Positions 8,493 to 15,941 of a stretch of 47,706 bases of DNA are shown here, in pieces (position 1 is the first letter of the stretch; each line of letters begins with the position of its first letter). The stretch lies in contig JACPQM010000070.1 of NCBI GenBank assembly GCA_016190505.1, positions 1-47,706 of the forward strand, read 5' to 3'. The position numbers were made by a program, and so were the translations under genes. The notes under the pieces are model-generated. The model was given only the letters and a program-made list of their open reading frames with translations, was not told the origin of the DNA and ran no database searches. Origin of the DNA: Chloroflexota bacterium (GTDB lineage: Bacteria; Chloroflexota; Dehalococcoidia; JACPQK01).

Positions 8493-9713
8493 TCACTTGG
8501 GTTGGGTGACAACCTGCTTCACCCTGCCTCGGCCCTTGCCTGCTTTCCAGCCTGGACTGTGGACCGCACATCCCGGGACCTTGCACGGTCTTATTGGGGG
8601 AGTGTAGGCGCTGTCATAGTCCAACCACTTTACGTGACGATGCGGCTCCTTACCCCAAATCAGGTCGTCCAGCCAGAGAAGCGGCTTGACGAACGCCGGC
8701 CTCAGCGGTATCGGCGTGCTGAGGACGAGCCTCAAAGCCAGCGTGTGCCACCAGGTATCCCGCTTGTAGTAGCAGCACGTCACGATGCAGGTGAGGCAGA
8801 CTTCGCACTGGTCGTGTTGAAAGGCCCTGAGCCGGTAGCACGAGTCTACGTTCACCAGCCACTTCTCGACGCCGTTGTACACCACCTTGTCCCCAAACGG
8901 AATGCTCCGGGAAGGGCAGAGACGCGCGCATTTCTTACACTGTTGGCAGAAGTCCTCAACAGCTATGTCCACAGGGTGGTCTACGGCCAGGGGCAGGTCG
9001 GTGGTGACCACAAACAGATGCAGTCCTGGTCCGTACTCGTCGTTGATGAGCAGACCGTTCCTCCCCAACTCACCAAGCCCCGCCATCACTGCCAGGGGGA
9101 TGGGATTCACGTCATTGTGGCCAGAATCGTGGGCCACGGCCGGATACCCCATTTCCCGGATGTATGCCGCCAGTTGGAATGCTACGACGCACGTGAGTCC
9201 GCTGCCAACGCTATACTCTGCATCGCTGATTCGGCTTGGGTTGGCCCGGTACTTGTTGTAGTCACCGGCTGTGCCCAAACATATGGCGAAGCGATGTGGC
9301 AGGTTCACTTCCTCGCCATCCTTCTCACCCCTGGCAGCACTGCCTCCATCCCGATGAGAGTAGACGTAGGCCTGGTCCAGGGGGGCTATGCCTACGACAT
9401 CAGCACCGAAGAACCTGGCTACCTCCTTGATTCTGCTGGACATGGCCGCCGGGTCCGGCACCTCTACCCTTTTGGGATTCACAGCGCCATCGGCGGTGTT
9501 GCCCAATACCCAGGTGAGGCAGTTGCGACGATCAGTGGCGCTGTTAGCGCGGACTATGCGCCGGAATGGGTCACTGGAGGGGGTAGTCCGCAGCCTCTGT
9601 AGGCGCTGGCCCAATTCGCCACGCCGCATTCTGGGATGGGGAGTATCCCGCTCGTCCACGCGCTGCTGAGGTCCCACAATTCTGGCCGTGCGCACGTAAC
9701 TCTCCTCCATCAC
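8493..9713 (-). CDS. Reductive-dehalogenase-like corrinoid/Fe-S protein without Tat signal
   Basis: 406 residues from GTG 9713 (the next codon, 9710, is ATG). The central part resembles the corrinoid-binding region of RdhA and QueG proteins: HDSGHNDVNPIPLAVMAGLG, ELGRNGLLINDEYGPG, VVTTDLPL. Two ferredoxin-like clusters follow: Cys256-x2-Cys259-x2-Cys262-x3-Cys266-Pro, then Cys292 with Cys303/306/309/313. The tail has CKVPGC. There is no RR-motif signal peptide and no RdhB anchor gene nearby, so it is likely cytoplasmic or peripheral, unlike respiratory RdhA. Dehalogenation, other reductive chemistry and a Que-like role all remain possible. The promoter at 9725-9753 places the transcript start within about 10 nt of the start codon. 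An internal ATG (residue 91, MSSRIKEVARFFGADV) would give a shorter protein. Confidence 0.85.
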   Translation of the reverse strand: MMEESYVRTARIVGPQQRVDERDTPHPRMRRGELGQRLQRLRTTPSSDPFRRIVRANSATDRRNCLTWVLGNTADGAVNPKRVEVPDPAAMSSRIKEVARFFGADVVGIAPLDQAYVYSHRDGGSAARGEKDGEEVNLPHRFAICLGTAGDYNKYRANPSRISDAEYSVGSGLTCVVAFQLAAYIREMGYPAVAHDSGHNDVNPIPLAVMAGLGELGRNGLLINDEYGPGLHLFVVTTDLPLAVDHPVDIAVEDFCQQCKKCARLCPSRSIPFGDKVVYNGVEKWLVNVDSCYRLRAFQHDQCEVCLTCIVTCCYYKRDTWWHTLALRLVLSTPIPLRPAFVKPLLWLDDLIWGKEPHRHVKWLDYDSAYTPPIRPCKVPGCAVHSPGWKAGKGRGRVKQVVTQPK

Positions 9714-9724
9714 AGGGTAGCCCG

Positions 9725-9753
9725 ATGATAGACTCGCGGCCGATGCTTGTCAA
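9725..9753 (-). promoter_or_regulatory. Consensus promoter for RdhA-like/ferredoxin genes, nearly leaderless
   Basis: Minus strand TTGACA (9748-9753), 17-nt spacer, TATCAT (9725-9730). The expected +1 is near 9718, only 5-8 nt before the GTG/ATG start, and no Shine-Dalgarno sequence is present. Confidence 0.65.
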
Positions 9754-9786
9754 GGCAGATTATTGTTGGGAAAACGCCGTCCTCGC

Positions 9787-11169
9787 CTACCGGCGTCGTC
9801 CGCGTCCGAACCTGCGGCGCGGTGCGTAGGTGGCCCGTGTGGGCGCCACCTCCGCGGGCGTTATCTGGGGAATCTCCGGACGCAACCTGGCGGGCCCGTA
9901 GGCCAGGCTTACGGCCGCCGCCGCGATATCCAGCGGGTCATGCTGCTCGGATAAACCCTCCACGAGGGGCCGGAAGTCTGCCCACTGGCCTTCCAACAGC
10001 ACCTGGCGCAGGTGGGCCGCCATGCCCTGGCGCTCGCGCTCCTCCAGCTCCGCCACTGCGGGCAGTGGTTCGTGTCGTATGGGAGTGCCCAGGGCGCTTT
10101 CGATGGCCCTGAGCAGCGACAGCTCCCGGGGCGTCACCAGGGTTATCGCCTCACCTGCCCGTCCGGCCCGGGCCGTTCGCCCAATGCGGTGCACGTAGGA
10201 GTCCGACTCCTGCGGGATATCGAAGTTGATGACGTGGGACACCTCAGGGATGTCGAGACCCCGGGCGGCCACGTCCGTGGCCACCAGCACTTCCACCTGT
10301 CCCGCGCGGGTCGCCTGCATCACCGCCTCCCGCTGGCCCTGGGTCATGTCTCCATGCAGGGCCTCGGCATGGTAGCCCCTGCCTTGCAGCTCCCGGCCCA
10401 GGTCAGCCACCATGCGTTTGGTGGCGCAGAACACCAGGGCAAGCTCGGGTGCGCGGGTGTCCAGGATCCTGGTCAGGGCCTCCACCTTGAACTGGAGGTG
10501 CATGAGGAAGTAGGACTGGCTGACGGTAGGAACAGTCAGGGCACGGGGTTGCGACAGGATGATGCGCTCCGGCTGGCTGAGGTAGCGAGTGGCCAGCCTC
10601 AGGATGGGGTCGGGCATGGTGGCCGAGAACAGGGAGGTCTGGCGCTCTTGTGGTGTGCGGCTGAGGATCCGTTCCACGTCCTCCTGAAAGCCCATATCGA
10701 GCATCTCGTCCGCCTCGTCCAGCACCACAAACCGCGCTTGCTCCAGGCTGAGGACGCGCTTGTCCATCAGGTCCAGGAGGCGGCCAGGTGTGGCCACCAC
10801 TATCTGGACACCCCGCCGCAACGAACGGATTTGATGATCGTAGGACTGCCCGCCGTAGACCGGCAACACGTACACACCCAGGAACTGCGTGAGCTGGGCC
10901 AGTTGCTCAGCCACTTGCAGGGTCAGCTCCCGGGTGGGCGCCAGCACCAGGGCCTGCACGTGCGGGTCTCCAGCTTTCACCCGTTGGGCCAGGGGGATGC
11001 CGTAAGCGGCGGTCTTGCCGGTGCCGGTCTGGGCCTGGACCACCAGGTCCACGCCCTGGAGCAGCCGGGGAATGGTCTGCTGTTGGACCGGAGTTGGCTC
11101 CTCGAATCCCATGGCGGCCACGGCGCGCAGCACGCGCGGGTTCAGTCCCATGCTCAGAAAGTCGCCCAT
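9787..11169 (-). CDS. DEAD-box ATP-dependent RNA helicase
   Basis: 460 residues from ATG 11169; the frame is open further upstream (ATG 11217 and 11283), but homology begins at MGDFLSMGLNPRVL. All helicase motifs are visible: Q motif (GFEEPTPVQQQTIP), Walker A (AQTGTGKT), Ia (PTRELTLQ), DEAD (VLDEADEMLDMGF), SAT, V (ATDVAARGLDIP) and VI (YVHRIGRTARAGRAG). The C-terminus is basic (RRRFGRGRRR), typical of RNA-binding tails of RhlE/CshA-like helicases. It should unwind structured RNA in ribosome assembly, mRNA decay or cold adaptation. It is divergently oriented from the selenoprotein locus and monocistronic as far as visible. Confidence 0.95.
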   Translation of the reverse strand: MGDFLSMGLNPRVLRAVAAMGFEEPTPVQQQTIPRLLQGVDLVVQAQTGTGKTAAYGIPLAQRVKAGDPHVQALVLAPTRELTLQVAEQLAQLTQFLGVYVLPVYGGQSYDHQIRSLRRGVQIVVATPGRLLDLMDKRVLSLEQARFVVLDEADEMLDMGFQEDVERILSRTPQERQTSLFSATMPDPILRLATRYLSQPERIILSQPRALTVPTVSQSYFLMHLQFKVEALTRILDTRAPELALVFCATKRMVADLGRELQGRGYHAEALHGDMTQGQREAVMQATRAGQVEVLVATDVAARGLDIPEVSHVINFDIPQESDSYVHRIGRTARAGRAGEAITLVTPRELSLLRAIESALGTPIRHEPLPAVAELEERERQGMAAHLRQVLLEGQWADFRPLVEGLSEQHDPLDIAAAAVSLAYGPARLRPEIPQITPAEVAPTRATYAPRRRFGRGRRR

Positions 11170-11249
11170 ACCTTGCCCCCAGTGATGAATACGCTTGAAT
11201 GTCCCTCTGTTGTTCATCTTATCACGGGCTTCGCCCGCGCGCCTAAGCC

Positions 11250-11317
11250 GTAGGGGCGAAGCATCCGGAGGCCGCTTTCCCACAAGGTTGCCCCAGGGCC
11301 GGATGCTTCGCCCCTAC
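11250..11317. repeat. 19-bp inverted repeat with 30-nt loop, GTAGGGGCGAAGC type
   Basis: GTAGGGGCGAAGCATCCGG (11250-11268) and its exact complement (11299-11317). It has the same outer edge as the compact palindromes but with a long spacer, so it could be two elements or a progenitor form. Confidence 0.8.
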
Positions 11318-11323
11318 TATCCC

Positions 11324-11352
11324 TTGACATCCCGTGTGACGGGTGATATAGA
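11324..11352 (+). promoter_or_regulatory. Consensus promoter for the UGSC selenoprotein operon
   Basis: TTGACA (11324-11329), 17-nt spacer, TATAGA (11347-11352) on the plus strand, directed at the gene starting at 11606. Confidence 0.65.
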
Positions 11353-11366
11353 CACTGTTATCACCC
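11341..11366. promoter_or_regulatory. Operator-like inverted repeat over the -10 box
   Basis: GGGTGATA (11341-11348), a 10-nt spacer, TATCACCC (11359-11366): perfect 8-bp arms covering the -10 element and probable start point, the usual position for repression. No regulator gene is adjacent, so the protein that binds is unknown. Confidence 0.5.
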
Positions 11367-11540
11367 CGGCGTGTATCGTTTGGGGGCGTTTGTTCGTCAA
11401 GGGGCTGTGGAGGAACCGGGCGGTGGCGATGGAGGGTGTCTGGCTCGCCAGGTAGGTCGCGAAAGCAGGCGGCAGACCCGTGGTGGGCGGTGTATAATTT
11501 CGCCTATACAAAGTGCGTGCCCGGCCAGGCCGTTATTGCC

Positions 11541-11574
11541 GTAGGGGCGCCCCGACGCATCGGGGCGCCCCTAC
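11541..11574. repeat. GTAGGGGC-type palindrome, core CCCCGAC/GCATCGGGG
   Basis: GTAGGGGCGCCCCGA and TCGGGGCGCCCCTAC around CGCA. A complete copy just upstream of the selenoprotein ribosome site. Confidence 0.8.
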
Positions 11575-11605
11575 CCGCCACGGGGTCATGGTAAGGAGGT
11601 AATTC

Positions 11606-12214
11606 ATGTCACAGGAAAGAATAGTGTTGCTCAGCCCGGTGGGGCGCGGACAGGTCACAGGCGGCGACTGGCGAGCGCCCCGGCTCCGCGACCTGCGGGG
11701 CAAGGTGGCTGGTCTCCTCGATGACCGCATGAGCACCTCGGACCACTTCCTGGCGCGGGTGGGCGAGCTGCTTCTGGAGCAGCAGGGCGTGGCCCGCGTG
11801 GTCAGCCGGCGAAAGCCGACACCGGTCCTCGGGTCGCCCCCCGAGCTTATCGCGGCCATGGTCCGGGAGTGCGACTTCGTGGTCGTTGGCTGTGGCACCT
11901 GAGGCTCCTGTACGTCGGGCTGTATGCTCGACGCGATCGCTATCGAGCGGGCGGGCAAGCCAGCGGTAGCCATCATCGGGGACGAGTTCCTCAAAGAGGC
12001 CAACCACCGCAAGGACATCCTGGGGATGCCTTCCCTCCAGTTCGTGGTGGTCCCCTTCCCGCTGGGCCCGGAGGCCGAAGCCAGGCGCAAGGCCGAGGTG
12101 GCCCTGCCGGACATCGTGGGCACGCTCACCGGCCAGGGGACGTCCGTGCCGGCGCCTGAGCTGGCGGCTGCCGGGTCCAGGTCCCGCGCGGCTGGAACGG
12201 CAGGGGGTGCCTAG
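11606..12214 (+). CDS. UGSC-family selenoprotein (Sec99 encoded by UGA 11900-11902)
   Basis: Reading UGA at 11900-11902 as selenocysteine joins two in-frame halves into one 202-residue protein with the motif U99-G-S-C102, followed by Cys106. This is the signature of the UGSC (seleno)protein family; a Sec/Cys pair of this type suggests thiol/selenol redox catalysis. The reaction is not known to me. AAGGAGGT lies 5 nt before ATG 11606. An 8-bp hairpin at 11913-11933 has its apical loop 18 nt after UGA with G as second loop base, which fits bacterial SECIS rules. The second half (MLDAIAIERAGKPAVAIIGDEF...) keeps the same coding character through the UGA. It is followed after 2 nt by the gene at 12217 and then an FTR-like gene. 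Conventional callers would truncate it at residue 98. Sel machinery is not in the window. Confidence 0.88.
11913..11933 (+). promoter_or_regulatory. Bacterial SECIS-like hairpin
   Basis: Stem CGTCGGGC with GCTCGACG (one G-U pair) and loop UGUAU, beginning 10 nt after the UGA. The G in the apical loop and the UGA-to-loop distance of 18 nt match the known bSECIS pattern needed for SelB recruitment. Confidence 0.7.
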
Positions 12215-12216
12215 AA

Positions 12217-13299
12217 ATGGTTGAACGGTTGGAAGCTGAGAGGACCGTTGTACCCGACTCGTTTGATTCCGCCATGCAGGCTATCGAGTCCTGCTACCAG
12301 CAGGGATGGACCGACGGCCTGCCGGTGGTCCCGCCCACCGAGTCCCGGGTCAGGGCGATGCTGGAGCACACGAAAAGGGACCCGCACGAGGTCCTGGGGA
12401 CCGTGCCCCCCGACGACCGCGTGGCCACCGTGGAGAACGTGGCCATCAATGCGGTCATGGCGGGCTGCCTGCCCGAGTACTTCCCGGTGGTGCTGGCGGC
12501 TGTCGAGGCCATGCTGGAGCCTTCCTTCAATCTGCACTGGATGCAGTTGTCCACCGGTGGCACCAGCCCCCTGGCCATTGTCAGCGGGCCGCTGGCCAGG
12601 GAACTGGGCATTAACTCGGGGACGAATGTGTTTGGCGGCGGCTTCCGGGCCAACGCTACCATCGGGAGGGCGATCCGGCTGGTGCTGTGGAACGTCGGCG
12701 GCTCGGTGCCCGACGTGGGGACCAAGGCGGTCATGGGCCATCCGGGCAACTACACCTTCTGCATCGCCGAGCGGGACGACACCCCCTGGGAGCCGCTCCA
12801 CGTGGAACGGGGGTTCGGCCCCGAGGACACCTGCGTGACCATGGTCGCTGTAGCCTCCTATCACCGGAGCCACGGCTTCCTGTCCCGCATCGCCGCCTAC
12901 ATGGCCGCCTTCCCGCAGTACAACTTCGTGGGCCTGCTGGGGTACACCGTGGTGCTGAGCCCGCAGATCGCCTGGCTGCTCAAGAAGGAAGGCTGGTCCA
13001 AGGACGATGTCCGCCAGTACCTCTACCAGAACTCGATGGTGCCGGCGGCGGAGCTGATGGCCCAGGGGGGTAGCCTGCGCGGAGTGGGAGCCGCCCAGGA
13101 CACCACTTTCATCAGCCGCCCCGATGAAGAGACCAAGTACCCCCGGTGGGTGGACCCCACCAACCCTGCTTCGCGGGTGCCCGTGGCCAGGCCGGAGAAT
13201 ATCCTGATCGTGGTCGCCGGCGGGGCTGGGTTTGGCTGGTGTGCCACGCTGACGGGGAACCTCTCGCATTCCAGGCCGGTCACCCGCCGCGTCTCGTAG
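12217..13299 (+). CDS. Conserved partner of the UGSC selenoprotein, function unknown
   Basis: 360 residues; ATG 12217 follows the selenoprotein stop by 2 nt, so the two are almost certainly co-translated. I do not recognise an enzyme family. Visible features: an N-terminal helix with ESCYQQGWTDGLPVVPP, a Gly-rich middle (STGGTSPLAIVSGPLAREL, INSGTNVFGGGF) and a C-terminal IVVAGGAGFGWCATLTGN. Cysteines occur near residues 26, 81, 179, 201 and 338. There is no signal peptide or obvious membrane helix. The arrangement suggests a subunit, substrate enzyme or client of the selenoprotein. The function is left open. Confidence 0.85.
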   Translation: MVERLEAERTVVPDSFDSAMQAIESCYQQGWTDGLPVVPPTESRVRAMLEHTKRDPHEVLGTVPPDDRVATVENVAINAVMAGCLPEYFPVVLAAVEAMLEPSFNLHWMQLSTGGTSPLAIVSGPLARELGINSGTNVFGGGFRANATIGRAIRLVLWNVGGSVPDVGTKAVMGHPGNYTFCIAERDDTPWEPLHVERGFGPEDTCVTMVAVASYHRSHGFLSRIAAYMAAFPQYNFVGLLGYTVVLSPQIAWLLKKEGWSKDDVRQYLYQNSMVPAAELMAQGGSLRGVGAAQDTTFISRPDEETKYPRWVDPTNPASRVPVARPENILIVVAGGAGFGWCATLTGNLSHSRPVTRRVS

Positions 13300-13341
13300 G
13301 GCCGGCTTTCCCGCCCATTATCGAATTAAACGACGCTTGTT

Positions 13342-13386
13342 TGTCATTCTGAGGGAGCCCCGGTGCGTCGGGGCTCAGAATGACAG
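13342..13386. repeat. TGTCATTCTGAG-type palindrome
   Basis: GTCATTCTGAG and CTCAGAATGAC edges enclose an AGCCCCGGTGCGTCGGGGCT stem. It is the same GGGGC/CCCGA stem family placed between different outer edges, lying between the partner gene and the FTR-like gene. Confidence 0.7.
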
Positions 13387-13431
13387 GTTGAACCGCGGTG
13401 GCTGTGCGGGCAACACCGGAGTGATGTAGGA

Positions 13432-13734
13432 ATGGCCCAGCAACACAACCCAGAGACACGCACCCTGGCAGAGATCAAGGCGGGGCTGAAGGAGCAGATG
13501 GAGGGGTTCTGCGCCGGCAATCCCTACTGCCTGAATCCCAAAGCCGCGGTGGTGGACTACATTCTGGAGGGCCTGGCGCAGAATGTGCTGGAACACGGCT
13601 ACGCCTACTGCACCTGTAAGGTCCCCACGGGGGTTCCCGAGGATGACAAGGACCTGGTTTGCCCGTGCGCTTCCATGTCCCAACAGGTGGCGGAGTACGG
13701 GCACTGCGACTGCGCCCTCTTCGTGAACTTGTAG
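13432..13734 (+). CDS. Ferredoxin:thioredoxin reductase catalytic chain-like protein (FtrB family)
   Basis: 100 residues. Six Cys in three CxC pairs: Cys60/62 (YCTCK), Cys77/79 (VCPCA) and Cys92/94 (HCDCALF). This is the pattern of the FTR catalytic subunit, where a 4Fe-4S cluster sits next to a redox-active disulfide and passes ferredoxin electrons to a thioredoxin-type disulfide. The spacing between the second and third pair is slightly wider than in plant FTR, and the third pair is CDC instead of CHC. There is no FtrA partner, as is common in anaerobes. Being downstream of the selenoprotein pair it may reduce their selenenyl-sulfide; this is inference. GGAG lies 10 nt before ATG 13432. The TAG stop comes from the palindrome at 13731. 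Confidence 0.88.
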   Translation: MAQQHNPETRTLAEIKAGLKEQMEGFCAGNPYCLNPKAAVVDYILEGLAQNVLEHGYAYCTCKVPTGVPEDDKDLVCPCASMSQQVAEYGHCDCALFVNL

Positions 13735-13758
13735 GGGCATGGCGCGCCATGCCCCTAC
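13731..13758. repeat. 28-nt perfect GTAGGGGC palindrome, core ATGGCGCGCCAT
   Basis: Arms GTAGGGGCATGGCG and complement, identical to the copy at 31039-31066. It supplies the TAG stop of the FTR-like gene and contains the ATG used here for pdxA. Confidence 0.9.
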
Positions 13759-14780
13759 GTGCCCCACAACACAGACCGGTGATCGCCATTACCATGGGTG
13801 ATGCTGCCGGCATCGGGCCTGAAATTATCGTCAAAGCCCTTCTCTCCCAGCATATATTCGACATTTGCCGTCCCTTGATTGTGGGAGAAAGCGCCACCAT
13901 CCAGGAGGCGACAAAGCTGGCAGACAAGCCGTTGCGGCTGCACCCCGTCGAAGCGGCGGACGAAGTCGAGGGCCAACTGGGCGCCATTGATCTCCTCGAC
14001 CTGAAGAACCTCGACTGGGGAGATGTTACCGTGGGCCAGGTGTCGGCAGTCTGTGGCAAGGCGGCCGTGGAGTACCTGGAACGGGCCGCGGGCATGGCCC
14101 TGAAGGGCGAGGTGAAAGCCATGGTGACGGCGCCCCTCAGCAAGGAGGCCACCAGAAAAGCGGGCCATGGCGAGCTGGGACACCTGGAGGTCCTGGCCCG
14201 CCTTACCGGCGCCACCGAGTACGCAACCATGCTGGTGGCGGGTCCCCTCCGGGTGGTCCATTTGACCACCCACCACTCCTTGAGACAGGCTTGTGAGCTG
14301 GTGACCCGGGAGCGGGTACTGGCCAAACTACGGTTGACCCACCAGTCTTTTCAGGGCTGGGGATTCGGGCATCCCCGGATCGCGGTAGCTGCCCTCAACC
14401 CGCATGCAGGTGAGGGAAGTATCCTGGGCTCTGAGGAGACCGAAGAGATTGGGCCGGCGATTGACGCAGCCCGGGGCCTGGACATAGACGCGAGGGGTCC
14501 TTTCCCGGCTGACTCGGTCTTCAACCGGGCCATTGACGGGGAGTTCGACGCAGTGCTGGCCATGTACCACGATCAGGGGCACATCCCGGTGAAGGTGTAC
14601 GATTTCCATCGGAGTGTGAGCGTGGCCCTGGGACTGCCCCTGGTGCGGACGTCGGTGGACCATGGCACGGCCTTCGACATCGCGGGAAAAGGCATCGCCA
14701 ATCCTCAGAGTCTTGAAGAGGCCATAAGGGTGGCCGTGGGGCTTGTTTCCTCCACCCTCAGGCCCGCCGCCCAAGAATAG
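13749..14780 (+). CDS. pdxA: PdxA-family 4-phospho-acid dehydrogenase
   Basis: 343 residues from ATG 13749. Because that ATG lies inside a palindrome with no ribosome site, GTG 13779 (VIAITMGDAAGIGPE) is an equally good start. Family signatures are ITMGDAAGIGPEI, KAMVTAPLSKEA, HGELGHLE and MYHDQGHIPVK; His in the last two, plus an internal His (VVHLTTHHS), match the divalent-metal ligands. It oxidises 4-phosphohydroxy-L-threonine with NAD in pyridoxal phosphate synthesis, or four-carbon sugar acid phosphates in the PdxA2-type paralogues. No other vitamin B6 gene is adjacent, so which substrate applies is open. It may be read from the selenoprotein operon if the hairpin upstream does not stop transcription. 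Confidence 0.88.
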   Translation: MPLRAPQHRPVIAITMGDAAGIGPEIIVKALLSQHIFDICRPLIVGESATIQEATKLADKPLRLHPVEAADEVEGQLGAIDLLDLKNLDWGDVTVGQVSAVCGKAAVEYLERAAGMALKGEVKAMVTAPLSKEATRKAGHGELGHLEVLARLTGATEYATMLVAGPLRVVHLTTHHSLRQACELVTRERVLAKLRLTHQSFQGWGFGHPRIAVAALNPHAGEGSILGSEETEEIGPAIDAARGLDIDARGPFPADSVFNRAIDGEFDAVLAMYHDQGHIPVKVYDFHRSVSVALGLPLVRTSVDHGTAFDIAGKGIANPQSLEEAIRVAVGLVSSTLRPAAQE

Positions 14781-14939
14781 CGATTGGAGAGCCGCAGCAT
14801 CGGAGTCCGACACCTCTATCGGACAGGGCTGGGGGCGGACAATAACCCAGTTTGTTGGTTCCAGACCCGCCTTGTTTTGCACCCCCCGAGGCCTCAAGGT
14901 GCAATACGCAGAGGTTCACAGCCCTGGCCATGAATACCG

Positions 14940-15941
14940 CTACAACAGACTTGCTGGCAGCTCACCCTTTTCTTTGGTGAATCGGTAGGTTTCCCTTAGA
15001 CTGGCCCGTGGCCTGACACCATTTGCGAGGGCTTTCTCATACTCCTGCAAGAACAGTTCCTTCTGATTGAGACCATACAACAGCCTGAGCATGACATATA
15101 GAGCAACTTCTTCGTCGTCGTTGCAGTAATTCTTCTTGAAATAGGAAACAGCGTTTGCATACTCGTACAATCGGGCGTAGCATAGGAATGCCATCTTGGT
15201 GAGACTGTTCAGCTTTTCTGTTCTCTCATAGCCCCACTGGCGCTCCTCTGGTGTAAGTGGCTTGCTTCTTATGGTTTCCATGAGGTCGCTGCAATGCCCT
15301 ATCGTCATTTCCTTGAGGTCGGGGGTCTTGGCGAACTCGAGTATCACGGCCATGAGGTCCTCATGCAGCGTATACCTGTTGAGAGGGTTGTTGACCATCA
15401 GGAGCAGAGCATTCTCGATGAAAGCGTTCCTGTCTTCATACTGGTATTTCAGGGTTAGGACCCTCCGGAAGAACTCCTTTTGTTCGATTCCGACGGATTC
15501 AAAAGAATCATGAGCGCTGAAGAGAGTGTATGCGCAGGAATAGCACAGAAGTCGGTACAGCTTCTCCAGCAATTGGGCTGCCTCTGGCATGGAATTGTCA
15601 TCCGCCGCGCTGGCCAGTATGTCTTTGCACAGCCGTTTCACAATGAAACGCCATTTGGGACGGTCCCGCTTGGACACGAATCTGTTGGGCGCGAAGTAGT
15701 ACTGGTTGTAGGCATCCTCAACAAAACGGTCAGCTTCGTCCCGTAAGTCCTCTATGTCCGGTGCGGTCTGGCGGTTGCCATTACGTGATTGAATAGAGGC
15801 TTCGGGGTCCGCTATAATGCGATCAATATCCTTCTCTTCCCTGATAGCTTTGGGTATGGCCCTGTATAGTCGGGCAATGACTACTCTGAGCTGGTCTTCG
15901 GAGTACTTTTCAAGCACATTTCTGACTTCTGATAGCTTCAT
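14940..15941 (-). CDS. Uncharacterised helical protein (possible DUF6155-like N-terminus)
   Basis: 333 residues from ATG 15941, chosen because GGAG lies about 9 nt upstream and coding character begins there. The N-terminus (MKLSEVRNVLEKYSEDQLRV) resembles the short helical start of DUF6155 proteins; this is a weak, by-eye match. The rest is rich in Lys, Glu, Tyr and Leu and looks all-helical, with possible TPR-like segments (FLCYARLYEYANAVSYFKKN, VALYVMLRLLYGLNQKELFL). No catalytic motif, signal peptide or membrane helix. Codon use is visibly more AT-rich than in every neighbour, which suggests recent transfer. It is convergent with pdxA, with about 160 nt between them. Function unknown. Confidence 0.75.
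   Translation of the reverse strand: MKLSEVRNVLEKYSEDQLRVVIARLYRAIPKAIREEKDIDRIIADPEASIQSRNGNRQTAPDIEDLRDEADRFVEDAYNQYYFAPNRFVSKRDRPKWRFIVKRLCKDILASAADDNSMPEAAQLLEKLYRLLCYSCAYTLFSAHDSFESVGIEQKEFFRRVLTLKYQYEDRNAFIENALLLMVNNPLNRYTLHEDLMAVILEFAKTPDLKEMTIGHCSDLMETIRSKPLTPEERQWGYERTEKLNSLTKMAFLCYARLYEYANAVSYFKKNYCNDDEEVALYVMLRLLYGLNQKELFLQEYEKALANGVRPRASLRETYRFTKEKGELPASLL

Larger units (their letters stand above)
11170..11605. other. Divergent intergenic region, helicase / selenoprotein
   Basis: Holds an interrupted inverted repeat (11250-11317), a plus-strand promoter with overlapping operator (11324-11366), a TATAAT box at 11493-11498 without a good -35, a palindrome (11541-11574) and the strong ribosome site of the selenoprotein gene. 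The leader from the main promoter would be about 250 nt. No ORF in it is convincing. Confidence 0.65.

Noticed and set aside
7397-8509. Plus-strand frame of 370 codons opposite the substrate-binding protein and ferredoxin
   Set aside because: Crosses two real genes and their promoter; no recognisable domain.
11493-11498. TATAAT as a second promoter for the selenoprotein gene
   Set aside because: No -35 hexamer at 16-18 nt and no extended -10; kept only as a note.
11900-11902. UGA as a real stop giving a 98-residue protein plus a separate 96-residue gene
   Set aside because: The second half begins in the middle of a motif (GSC...C), has no ribosome site before ATG 11924, and is in the same frame; the hairpin supports read-through.
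12211-13269. Minus-strand frame of 352 codons opposite the selenoprotein partner gene
   Set aside because: The plus-strand gene has the ribosome spacing and operon position; the antisense product is low-complexity.
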